Below the pieces are notes generated by a model. That model had not been told where the DNA came from. It saw nothing but the letters and a program-made list of their open reading frames with translations, and ran no database searches. DNA of 10,773 nucleotides, taken from NCBI GenBank assembly GCA_934086775.1, contig CAKOIJ010000031.1:1-10773 (forward strand), in the 5' to 3' direction. A program made the position numbers and the translations under genes. This DNA is from an uncultured Bacilli bacterium. GTDB taxonomy: Bacteria; Bacillota_I; Bacilli_A; RF39; UBA660. Position 1 is the stretch's first letter. Every line of letters begins with the position of its first letter. This document shows positions 1-6,557 of this stretch, in pieces.

Positions 1-77
1 CTCCAGGGACTCGAACCCTGACATATTTCTATACACGATTTTGAGTCGTGCGCGTCTACCAATTCCGCCACAGGAGC
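1..77 (-). tRNA. tRNA-Leu(CAA), 3' end cut by window edge
   Basis: Read on the minus strand, this gives a D-arm with GCG/CGC pairing and GGTAGAC. The anticodon stem CACGA/TCGTG encloses loop CTCAAAA, so the anticodon is CAA (positions 43-41), which reads UUG leucine codons. The variable region is 13 nt with an ATA/TAT mini-stem, which makes this a class II tRNA as expected for Leu. The T-arm is CAGGG-TTCGAGT-CCCTG. The 5' acceptor strand is probably GCTCCTG (77-71). Only three bases of the 3' acceptor strand lie inside the window, so acceptor pairing cannot be fully checked and the 5' end is uncertain by one to three bases. Confidence 0.93.
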
Positions 78-87
78 GACTAATAAT

Positions 88-116
88 ATTATAAACTAAT
101 AAAAAAATAATTTCAA
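88..116 (-). promoter_or_regulatory. promoter of tRNA-Leu
   Basis: On the minus strand, TTGAAA (116-111) and TATAAT (93-88) are separated by exactly 17 bases. Transcription would start near 81, a few bases before the tRNA 5' end at about 77. This is close to the sigma-70/sigma-A consensus. Confidence 0.7.
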
Positions 117-130
117 GAATAAACTTAATT

Positions 131-493
131 ATGAGTAAGTATGGAAATAATAGTAAGGAAATATTAGAGAACATTAAAAAAGGTGACATAATATTTGTTA
201 TCTTTATTTGTGTTTCTATTGCAGGAATAATTGCTAATTCTTATGAAAAGAAATACCATTTACACTTAGATAGTGAAGGCAATAAAAAAGCACATAACAT
301 TAGAATGGTTATACTTACTATATCTTTATTAATATATATTTACTTTTTAATTACTAGATTAAGAAAGAAAGTTAATGCAAGTAGTTTTTTAAATAATTTA
401 GATATATTTGCATCTGTTTTGTTTGTAATTGCAGGAGCAGTGTTCTTATATACTGAGTCTAAAGGTGATGAAGAAGAAATAATACTTGAATAA
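131..493 (+). CDS. small membrane protein with three predicted helices, unknown function
   Basis: This 120-residue protein has three hydrophobic stretches at about residues 20-36, 58-76 and 89-107. Lysines before helix 1 and the RLRKK after helix 2 suggest a cytoplasmic N-terminus and an outward-facing acidic tail (DEEEIILE). I recognise no family. No clear Shine-Dalgarno sequence precedes the ATG at 131, so either the start is uncertain or initiation is weak. The gene lies between the divergent tRNA-Leu and gltX. The gltX -35 element overlaps its last codons, so the two are probably separate transcription units. The reading frame and composition look like real coding sequence. Confidence 0.7.
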   Translation: MSKYGNNSKEILENIKKGDIIFVIFICVSIAGIIANSYEKKYHLHLDSEGNKKAHNIRMVILTISLLIYIYFLITRLRKKVNASSFLNNLDIFASVLFVIAGAVFLYTESKGDEEEIILE

Positions 494-514
494 TATAGTG
501 TTTTAAACTATAAT
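486..514 (+). promoter_or_regulatory. promoter of gltX
   Basis: TTGAAT (486-491) and TATAAT (509-514) are separated by 17 bases. The -35 box lies inside the last codons of the upstream membrane-protein gene. The leader to the gltX ATG is short and contains a strong ribosome site, GGAGGA, at 525-530. Confidence 0.65.
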
Positions 515-536
515 TAAATATATTGGAGGAATTAAA

Positions 537-2162
537 ATGAATTATAAAGAACTTGCTGATTTACTTTACCCTGATGTAAATTTAACAATAGAAGATTTAG
601 AAAAAATGTATCCTAAAAGAAATCTACCTGAAGGAGCAGAAGTTTTGCGTTTTGCACCTAGTCCTACTGGTAGAATGCATATGGGCAATTTGTTCGCGTC
701 TTTTGTACCTGAAACATTTGCTCATCAAAGTAATGGGTTATTTCTTTTAAGAATAGAAGATACAGATTTAAAAAGAACTATTGATGATGGTATTAAATAT
801 ATAATTGATGACTTTAAAGAATTTAATTTAATAGTTGATGAAGATCCTATTAAGGGAGGCAATTATGGCCCTTATGTACAAAGAGAAAGAATAAATATTT
901 ATCATACAGTTTCTAAATATTTAGTAAGCATAGGAAGAGCATATCCTTGTTTTTGTTCTGAAGAAGATTTAAATAAAATGAGAAAGGAACAAGAAGAAAA
1001 GAAGGATAGAATAGGTTATTATGGTCATTATGCTAAATGCAGAAATTTAAGTTTAGATGAAGTTAAAAAACATTTAGAAAATAAAGATGAATGGACTTTA
1101 CGTTTAAAAAGTTTAGGAGATTTTGATAAAAGATTTGTGTTTAATGATTTAATTAAAGGTAATATAGACCTTCCAGAAAATGATATTGACCAAGTATTAA
1201 TTAAGTCAGACGGAGTACCTCCTTATGCTTTCGCACATGTATGTGATGATCACTTTATGAGAGTAACTATAGTAACTAGAGATGATTCTTATATTAGTTC
1301 AGTACCTTTCCATGTTGAATTATGGGATGCTTGTGGTTTTGAAAAGCCTAAGTTTGCACATATTTTACCTATAAATAAAAAAGAAGATGGAAACATAAGA
1401 AAACTAAGTAAAAGAAAAGACCCTGAAGCAGCTGTTTCATTCTATCATGAAAAAGGTGTACCAGTAGAGGCTATTAAACTTTACTTTGCAACGCTACTTA
1501 ATTCAAATTTTGAAGAGTGGTATTTACAAAATCAAGACAAATCCTATAAAGAATTTAACTTTACTTTTGATAAAATGAGTACTAGTGGTTCACTTTTTGA
1601 TTTAGAAAAACTAATAAGTATTTCTAGAGAATATATTAAAAACTTAAAAGCTAAAGAAGTATTTGAAGGTTTAGATAATTGGTCTAAAGTTTATGATAAA
1701 GATTTCAATACTTTAATTAATAAATATAAAGAATATACAATAAATATTCTTAATATTGAAAGGGAAGTAGAAAGACCTAGAAAAGATATTGAATCCTTTA
1801 GTGCTGTTAAAAGAGAAGTCGGATATATGTATGATGAATTATTTAACATAGAGGAAAAAACATTTGAAAGAAAAGAATTCTATTCTAAAGAATTACTTGA
1901 GTACTACATAAATAATGTTTATGATGAAAATGATGACAAACAGACTTGGTTTAATAAAATAAAAGAAATGTGTCCTTTATTTGGCTTTGCTAGTGAAACT
2001 AAAGATTATAAGAAAAATCCAGAAAATTATAAAGGTTCAGTTGCTCAGGTATGTGAAGTTATTAGAGTAGCAGTTACTAACAGAACTAATACTCCAGACT
2101 TATATGAAATATTAAAACTTTTAGGAAAAGAAAGAATTAAAGAAAGAATTAACAATTTTTAA
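537..2162 (+). CDS. gltX: glutamate--tRNA ligase (clostridial-type, divergent active site)
   Basis: This 541-residue class I aminoacyl-tRNA synthetase charges tRNA-Glu with glutamate in the cytoplasm. The N-terminal catalytic signature FAPSPTGRMHMGN (39-51) carries a HIGH-type motif as HMGN. The KMSKR-type loop is KLSKR (289-293), followed by KDPEAA. A Cys-x-Cys (138, 140) plus Cys168 matches the zinc site seen in some GluRS. The long C-terminal half is helical, as in the roughly 550-residue clostridial form. The start is fixed by GGAGGA seven bases before the ATG. From memory of the family, two usually conserved pocket stretches differ: TYHFAHxxDDH reads PYAFAHVCDDH (229-239), and RGDEW reads RDDSY (248-252). 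A tRNA-Glu gene follows 42 bases downstream. The family assignment is secure, but tRNA discrimination (Glu only, or Glu plus Gln) cannot be read here. Confidence 0.96.
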   Translation: MNYKELADLLYPDVNLTIEDLEKMYPKRNLPEGAEVLRFAPSPTGRMHMGNLFASFVPETFAHQSNGLFLLRIEDTDLKRTIDDGIKYIIDDFKEFNLIVDEDPIKGGNYGPYVQRERINIYHTVSKYLVSIGRAYPCFCSEEDLNKMRKEQEEKKDRIGYYGHYAKCRNLSLDEVKKHLENKDEWTLRLKSLGDFDKRFVFNDLIKGNIDLPENDIDQVLIKSDGVPPYAFAHVCDDHFMRVTIVTRDDSYISSVPFHVELWDACGFEKPKFAHILPINKKEDGNIRKLSKRKDPEAAVSFYHEKGVPVEAIKLYFATLLNSNFEEWYLQNQDKSYKEFNFTFDKMSTSGSLFDLEKLISISREYIKNLKAKEVFEGLDNWSKVYDKDFNTLINKYKEYTINILNIEREVERPRKDIESFSAVKREVGYMYDELFNIEEKTFERKEFYSKELLEYYINNVYDENDDKQTWFNKIKEMCPLFGFASETKDYKKNPENYKGSVAQVCEVIRVAVTNRTNTPDLYEILKLLGKERIKERINNF

Positions 2163-2191
2163 TTGTAAAAATTAAACGCATATGATAAAAT
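2163..2191 (+). promoter_or_regulatory. likely promoter of tRNA-Glu
   Basis: TTGTAA (2163-2168) and TAAAAT (2186-2191) are separated by 17 bases. A TG one base before the -10 box makes it an extended -10. A start near 2198 would give a leader of only a few bases before the tRNA at 2205. The -10 box sits inside the hairpin 2176-2200. Confidence 0.5.
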
Positions 2192-2200
2192 TATATGCGT
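2176..2200 (+). repeat. 8-bp hairpin between gltX and tRNA-Glu
   Basis: ACGCATAT (2176-2183) pairs perfectly with ATATGCGT (2193-2200) around a 9-base loop. No T-run follows, so it is not a normal terminator. If gltX transcripts read through into the tRNA, it could shape processing or attenuation. The same bases contain the candidate tRNA -10 box. Confidence 0.45.
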
Positions 2201-2204
2201 ACAT

Positions 2205-2280
2205 GGCCTGTTGGTGAAATGGTTAACACACAAGCCTCTCAAGCTTGCATTCACGGGTTCAAATCCCGTACAGGTCACCA
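2205..2280 (+). tRNA. tRNA-Glu(CTC)
   Basis: This is a full cloverleaf. Acceptor GGCCTGT pairs with ACAGGTC (one G-U), the D-stem is GTG/CAC, and the anticodon stem CAAGC/GCTTG encloses loop CTCTCAA. The anticodon is CTC (2238-2240). The T-arm is CGGG-TTCAAAT-CCCG, followed by discriminator A and an encoded CCA. CTC decodes the glutamate codon GAG. The gene sits directly downstream of gltX, whose product would charge it. A CUC isoacceptor is dispensable where a UUC tRNA wobbles, and it is uncommon in AT-rich Bacillota. Confidence 0.93.
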
Positions 2281-2293
2281 TTTGAATGCTAAT

Positions 2294-2317
2294 CCCCGTT
2301 TTTACGGGGGTTTTATT
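2294..2317 (+). terminator. intrinsic terminator after tRNA-Glu
   Basis: CCCCGT (2294-2299) and ACGGGG (2304-2309) form a 6-bp GC-rich stem with a TTTT loop, followed by G and TTTTATT. It ends the gltX/tRNA-Glu unit. Confidence 0.85.
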
Positions 2318-2376
2318 ATACTAAAAAATAAAGCGTTTTTGTTTAAATCCAACTTGTAAACTTTATTAAATAAACA

Positions 2377-2405
2377 TTTACTTATTTTTAAATTTATAGT
2401 ATATT
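2377..2405 (+). promoter_or_regulatory. possible promoter of the 106-residue protein gene
   Basis: TTTACT (2377-2382) and TATATT (2400-2405) are separated by 17 bases, about 30 bases upstream of the start codon at 2438. Both boxes are imperfect and the region is very AT-rich, so confidence is low to moderate. Confidence 0.35.
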
Positions 2406-2437
2406 TAATATATTGATGCTAAAAATAGAGGTGTTTT

Positions 2438-2758
2438 ATGGAAGTAAGAGTTAAAGAAATAAAGCGTGTAAATTATTATGATTTAAAATTCACTTTAGAA
2501 GAGTGGTCAAGACTAATAGATGAATATGATTTATTGCAAGGAGAAGAGTTTTATAACCTTGTTTCTAATTTTTATGATATAGATTTTAAAGAAAATATAA
2601 ATAACATGTTAAATGAAAGTAATAGTTTTAATGAGTTCTATGGTAAGCTTTCTATCTTAATAAAGGCTTTTTTACCCAGAGAAAGAATTATAAATGATTT
2701 AAAAAAAGTTATTAGAAGTAACAGTTATGAACAAACTAAAACAAAATGTTTACATTAA
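2438..2758 (+). CDS. hypothetical protein, 106 residues
   Basis: No family is recognised. The protein is mainly charged and helix-forming, with no membrane segment or signal peptide. It has an acidic N-terminal half (LEEWSRLIDEYDLLQGEEFYN region) and a basic C-terminal tail ending in KTKCLH. A GAGGTG ribosome site lies about 5 bases before the ATG. The gene stands alone between the tRNA-Glu terminator and the cofE-like gene. Its last codons and stop lie inside a perfect 12-bp inverted repeat (2748-2777), so its 3' end doubles as a hairpin or operator. Confidence 0.7.
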   Translation: MEVRVKEIKRVNYYDLKFTLEEWSRLIDEYDLLQGEEFYNLVSNFYDIDFKENINNMLNESNSFNEFYGKLSILIKAFLPRERIINDLKKVIRSNSYEQTKTKCLH

Positions 2759-2777
2759 TATATTAATTAATGTAAAC
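2748..2777. repeat. perfect 12-bp inverted repeat, possible operator or weak terminator
   Basis: GTTTACATTAAT (2748-2759) and ATTAATGTAAAC (2766-2777) flank a 6-base spacer. No T-run follows on the plus strand. The end motif TTTACAT recurs as a third copy at 2794-2800, between the -35 and -10 boxes of the next gene. A regulator-binding site is therefore at least as likely as a terminator. Confidence 0.55.
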
Positions 2778-2782
2778 TAATA

Positions 2783-2811
2783 TTCAATTATTATTTACAT
2801 TTTGATATAAT
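2783..2811 (+). promoter_or_regulatory. promoter of the CofE-like gene
   Basis: A perfect TATAAT (2806-2811) is preceded by TG at the extended -10 position (2803-2804). A weak -35, TTCAAT (2783-2788), lies 17 bases upstream. A TTTACAT motif (2794-2800) in the spacer matches the arms of the adjacent palindrome. Confidence 0.5.
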
Positions 2812-2831
2812 TAATAATATAAGGAGGATAT

Positions 2832-4016
2832 ATGAAAAACGTTGGAACTATAAGTATTGGAGTTAAAACTCCAGTTATTAAAGAGGGAGACAATCTAAAA
2901 GAAATAACTGTAAATAGTGTCTTAGATGCATGTAAAGAACTTAATCTAAGTTTAGAAAATAAAGATGTAGTTGCTATTACTGAAGCAGTAGTAGGCATCA
3001 GTATGGGAAATTACTGCACTGTTGATGATATTGTAGTAGATATAAAAAACAAAATGAATACAGAACACTTAGGAATAGTTTATCCTATTTTAAGTAGAAA
3101 TAGATTTGCTGTTCTTTTAACAGCTTTCGCTAGGAGTACTAAGAAAATTACTATGTTACTAAGCTATCCATCCGATGAAGTAGGTAATGATATTCTTGAT
3201 AAAGATAGATTAAGAGAAGAAAAAATTCCTCTTAATAATTATATTATGAGTGAACAAGAATACACTAAAAAATTTGGGAACTTTAAACATTTATTTACTG
3301 GAGTAAATATGGTGGATTTTTATAGAGATTTATGTAAAAAAGAAAATTGCCAAGTAGAATTTATTTTTTCAAATGATCCTGAAGCAATACTAAAATATAC
3401 TAATGATGTCTTATGCGCGGATATTCATACTAGAAAAGAAACTAAAGAGTTACTAAAAAGTAAAGGTGCTAAAGTAATTGGACTAGATGACTTGCTAACA
3501 GAAAGTGTATGTGGAAGTGGATATAACAAAAAATATGGATTACTTGGAAGTAATAGATCTACCGACCAAAAAGTAAAACTATTTCCAAACGAATGTGAAG
3601 ACTTTGTTTATTTTATAAAAGATATGTTCAAAGAAAGAACTGGTAAAGATATAGAAGTAATGATTTATGGAGATGGTGCATTTAAAGACCCAGTAGGTAA
3701 AATATGGGAACTAGCAGACCCAGTGGTAAGTCCATACTTTACAAGTGGTTTAGAAGGCTCTCCTAATGAAATTAAACTTAAATATTTATCAGATAATAAA
3801 TACTCAGATTTAAAAGGAGAAGAATTAAATAATAAAATTAAAGAAGAAATTAGAAAAAAAGATAATGATTTAAAAGGCACGATAACTAGTCAAGGTACTA
3901 CACCTAGAAGATACACCGACTTACTTGGTTCCTTATCTGATTTAACAAGCGGAAGTGGAGATAAAGGTACTCCTGTAGTACTAATTAAAAATTATTTTAA
4001 AAATTATGCAGAATAA
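2832..4016 (+). CDS. CofE-like protein (coenzyme F420-0:L-glutamate ligase family)
   Basis: This 394-residue protein belongs to the F420-0:gamma-glutamyl ligase family. The archetype, CofE, joins glutamate to coenzyme F420-0 using GTP. Family-like stretches are GVKTPVIKEGDNL (10-22), ITEAVVG (49-55), YPILSRNRFA (84-93), SYPSDEVGND (111-120), GSGYNKKYGLLGSN (228-241), YGDGAFKDPVGKIWELADP (279-297) and SQGTTPRRYTDLLGS (353-367). The length fits the roughly 390-residue Bacillota form, which is longer than archaeal CofE. AGGAGG lies just before the ATG at 2832. No other F420 gene is visible here and Bacillota generally lack F420, so the true substrate is open. It stands alone behind its own promoter and ends in a perfect terminator. 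Confidence 0.85.
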   Translation: MKNVGTISIGVKTPVIKEGDNLKEITVNSVLDACKELNLSLENKDVVAITEAVVGISMGNYCTVDDIVVDIKNKMNTEHLGIVYPILSRNRFAVLLTAFARSTKKITMLLSYPSDEVGNDILDKDRLREEKIPLNNYIMSEQEYTKKFGNFKHLFTGVNMVDFYRDLCKKENCQVEFIFSNDPEAILKYTNDVLCADIHTRKETKELLKSKGAKVIGLDDLLTESVCGSGYNKKYGLLGSNRSTDQKVKLFPNECEDFVYFIKDMFKERTGKDIEVMIYGDGAFKDPVGKIWELADPVVSPYFTSGLEGSPNEIKLKYLSDNKYSDLKGEELNNKIKEEIRKKDNDLKGTITSQGTTPRRYTDLLGSLSDLTSGSGDKGTPVVLIKNYFKNYAE

Positions 4017-4040
4017 AACAAGGTAAGAAATTACCTTGTT
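4017..4040. terminator. bidirectional terminator between convergent genes
   Basis: AACAAGGTAA (4017-4026) and TTACCTTGTT (4031-4040) form a perfect 10-bp stem with a GAAA loop. A T-rich tract follows on both strands (ATTCTTTTATT on plus, TTTTATT on minus). The right arm includes the stop codon of the minus-strand glycosyltransferase, so both genes end on the same hairpin. Confidence 0.85.
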
Positions 4041-5131
4041 AATTCTTTTATTAAATCTAATATCTTAGAAGTACTATCTATTTCACTATGTTTTATTAAT
4101 TTATTTTTCATCGCCCTTATAATAAATGGATAATTTAAACTTAATTTAACCTTTCTAACTAAACTTCTTGGAGTAGTAGTTACTAATGCCATATGATTTT
4201 TTTTCATATATCTTTTATTAAAACTTTCTAAACTATTTTGAGGACTTAATAATATTACAGGTTTTTGCATCTGTGACAAATCATTTATAGCTGCACTTCC
4301 AGGTTTAGTAATAATCATAGTACTAATATTTATTAAATTATAAATATCTTTTGCATGTCCAAGTACTAAAGTATTTTTTATATTATGATTATGAACAAAT
4401 TCTTCACATTTATTTTTAAGTTCATTATTTTTTCCACATATTAATATAATATCTATATTAAATTTTTTCTTTATTAATAGTTTAATATGCTCATAACTAT
4501 TATCATTTGCTAAAAATAAATATATAGGTTTTTTACCACTTAAACTATAGTTCTTTAGTGTATCTTCTTTCTTATTAAGAATTTTCTCTTCTCTAAGAGG
4601 AATTCCATATGAATAAATCTTTTTAGGATTAACTTTCTTTTTAATTAGTTCATTCTTAATAATATCATTATGTACTATATAGGCATCAACTTCATCTTTA
4701 TTAGCAAGCCAAAATTGATGGTTAGTATAATCTGTTATTAATGTAATTACCTTACTATTAATTATATTGATTTTATTATAATATGTTGCTATATAACTAG
4801 AATAAAAGTGTGTTGATACTACTAAATCTGGATTAAAGCTCTTAAATATCTTTCTTAATAAATCTGTATCAAAAGCATGAAAAGCATATTTTTCATTTCT
4901 ATTACTTGCATATCTATTATTAATAAGTCCAAATAAAAGACCATTTAAAAACTCTAAACTAGTATCTTTAAATAAAGAATTACTTAATTTAGCTAGTTTT
5001 GTTGAATATTCAGTAATATTTAGTAACTTTACTTCGTAATTATGTTTATCAAGTATATCACTGATATAAAAAGCAGCTACTTTACTTGAACTACTATAAG
5101 TTGTATAACTTATTATAACTTTCTTTTTCAT
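4031..5131 (-). CDS. GT28/MGDG-synthase-like glycosyltransferase, probable diacylglycerol glycosyltransferase
   Basis: This 366-residue GT-B enzyme resembles processive diacylglycerol glucosyltransferases (UgtP/YpfP, MGDG synthases) and MurG. Such enzymes move a sugar from a nucleotide sugar to diacylglycerol on the inner membrane face. The N-terminal acceptor domain carries PDLVVSTHF (101-109) and TDYTNHQFW (133-141, the family's TDF..H..W). The inter-domain GIPL is at 176-179. The C-terminal nucleotide-sugar domain has GHAKDIYNLI (258-267), ITKPGSAAINDL (274-285) and PVILLSP (291-297). The N-terminal GxGH loop is degenerate (YSSSSKVAA, 12-20), which is odd. GAGGAAG precedes the ATG. It lies 42 bases downstream of a BtaA-like gene on the same strand. 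No transmembrane helix is present. Confidence 0.8.
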   Translation of the reverse strand: MKKKVIISYTTYSSSSKVAAFYISDILDKHNYEVKLLNITEYSTKLAKLSNSLFKDTSLEFLNGLLFGLINNRYASNRNEKYAFHAFDTDLLRKIFKSFNPDLVVSTHFYSSYIATYYNKINIINSKVITLITDYTNHQFWLANKDEVDAYIVHNDIIKNELIKKKVNPKKIYSYGIPLREEKILNKKEDTLKNYSLSGKKPIYLFLANDNSYEHIKLLIKKKFNIDIILICGKNNELKNKCEEFVHNHNIKNTLVLGHAKDIYNLINISTMIITKPGSAAINDLSQMQKPVILLSPQNSLESFNKRYMKKNHMALVTTTPRSLVRKVKLSLNYPFIIRAMKNKLIKHSEIDSTSKILDLIKELTR

Positions 5132-5173
5132 AACTTCCTCATTTATAATTATAAAACAAATTTAAAAAAATAT

Positions 5174-6049
5174 CTATCTTTTATATATAAGAACAGAATC
5201 TTTTCCGTTTTTATAACTTATACTTTCAAATGCACTTTCAGTTATTTTATTATCAAAAATATAATTCATAAAAGTTATATCAGTTAAAATATCATCATCA
5301 ATTTTATTTTTAATTCTATCATATAAATAAGCTAAATATATAAAACCATTTTCATTTAAAATATTTGTTAAATTATTAATAGTATCTGTAAATGATAAAA
5401 TATTTTCTTTAGTATAAAGATTTAAATAACTTGATATATTAGATAAAAATATATAATCATATTTTTTATTTACTTTTTTTGATATTTCATCCAAACTAGC
5501 ATTTATAAATACAGGATTTAAACCATCAATAGTGGTTTTTAAAGTACCATAGTTTATTTCATTCATATACGGATTATATTTAATTAAAGTTTTTAAAGTT
5601 CTTTCATCTTTACTAAATAATTTATCTCTTATAAAATAACCAATATAATTATTAAATAAACTATCCCAAAATAATCTAGAATCCTTACTTAAGTTATTTC
5701 TTAGTAATTCATAAGTTTTAATATTAAATGAATTTATATTACTAGAAAAGAATTCGCAAAAAGAATTAAAATCAAGTAATAGTATTCCTGCTTTCTTAAG
5801 TTCAAAATAATATTTAACAAAAGGGTTTATATCAAATAAAGTTATATCTTTAGAACCATATAAAAAACTATTTATAACTTGATCAGTACTACTTCCCACA
5901 GTAAGAACACTTTTATCCTTTAAATCTAGATTACTCATATATCCCTTAATATTTTCAGTAGTAAATGGGTATAAATAAATAAAAGGCATATTAGTTTTCC
6001 CTTCAATTACATCTTTAACTAATTTTAAATTCATTTCTAATTCATTCAT
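5174..6049 (-). CDS. SAM-dependent transferase, BtaA/DUF3419-like
   Basis: This 291-residue protein has a Rossmann-type SAM site: motif I is SVLTVGSSTDQVINSFLYG (47-65), followed by the acidic strand end LFDINPF (71-77) and YDYIFLSNISSY (198-209). The run DINPFxxYYFELKKAGIL with a following LLDFNSFCEFF resembles BtaA (SAM:diacylglycerol 3-amino-3-carboxypropyl transferase) rather than ordinary methyltransferases. Transfer of a methyl or aminocarboxypropyl group is therefore possible. The downstream gene encodes a likely diacylglycerol glycosyltransferase, consistent with a lipid substrate. The ribosome site is weak before either Met1 or Met6, so the start could be 6049 or 6034. It stops with TAG, whereas most neighbours use TAA. 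The SAM fold is fairly sure; the reaction is not. Confidence 0.72.
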   Translation of the reverse strand: MNELEMNLKLVKDVIEGKTNMPFIYLYPFTTENIKGYMSNLDLKDKSVLTVGSSTDQVINSFLYGSKDITLFDINPFVKYYFELKKAGILLLDFNSFCEFFSSNINSFNIKTYELLRNNLSKDSRLFWDSLFNNYIGYFIRDKLFSKDERTLKTLIKYNPYMNEINYGTLKTTIDGLNPVFINASLDEISKKVNKKYDYIFLSNISSYLNLYTKENILSFTDTINNLTNILNENGFIYLAYLYDRIKNKIDDDILTDITFMNYIFDNKITESAFESISYKNGKDSVLIYKR

Positions 6050-6116
6050 AGCTTATATAATAACATAAAACCTTTTAAAAGTATATATTTTATGATAAGA
6101 TATAAATGTGATTTGT

Positions 6117-6527
6117 ATGAAAGATATTTTTGATGTAGTTAATTATATTAAACAAAATTATAATTTATATAGTAATTGTTTTATAGTTAATAGAGATTTA
6201 TTTATAATATTAAATAGCTTAGGTTATGAGCATATAGAAATAGATTTGAAAAAAGAAAAAGTAGAAAACATAACTCATTATTCTAGTATTTTTAAAAAAG
6301 ATAATAAAAGTTACATAGTTGATTTAACTTACTTTGAGTTTTTTACTGATTACTATACATTTGATGGTGGAGATGAAATGCCAAATTTTAAAAACTTTTA
6401 TACTAATGAAGAGTTAAGTATTTTAAATGAAATTATTACTACAGGTTTAATAGAATATACTCCGTATAATATGGAACTATATTTAAAAGGTTTTAAAATG
6501 GCAAGTAAAAGTAGAAGTTTTAAATAA
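6117..6527 (+). CDS. hypothetical protein, possible minimal transglutaminase-like domain
   Basis: This 136-residue protein has no signal peptide or membrane helix. From the ATG at 6117, Cys21 begins a helix-like stretch (CFIVNRDLFIILNSLGYEHI). His54 lies 33 residues later (ITHYSSIF), and Asp69 is 15 residues beyond, in SYIVDLTYFEFF. Order and spacing match the Cys-His-Asp triad of the transglutaminase-like/NlpC-type cysteine peptidase superfamily, where the aspartate usually sits in a W/Y-x-V-D-x-T strand. The protein is short and lacks the usual CG before the helix and W after His, so this is a hint only. No ribosome site is clear; a GTG at 6108 is an alternative start. It lies 30 bases before the SH3b gene and diverges from the BtaA-like gene. 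Confidence 0.68.
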   Translation: MKDIFDVVNYIKQNYNLYSNCFIVNRDLFIILNSLGYEHIEIDLKKEKVENITHYSSIFKKDNKSYIVDLTYFEFFTDYYTFDGGDEMPNFKNFYTNEELSILNEIITTGLIEYTPYNMELYLKGFKMASKSRSFK

Positions 6528-6557
6528 AATATGATATATTATATATAAGGAGTTTTT

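Noticed and set aside
2176..2200. Hairpin as a gltX terminator
   Set aside because: The stem is AT-rich and no T-run follows. The clear terminator comes after the tRNA.
2795..2998. Minus-strand open frame of 67 codons
   Set aside because: It lies opposite the conserved start of the CofE-like gene and has no ribosome site or family resemblance; it is a shadow of that gene.
3665..3880. Minus-strand open frame of 71 codons
   Set aside because: It is wholly antisense to conserved CofE-like motifs, and its serine/leucine-rich composition is typical of a shadow frame.
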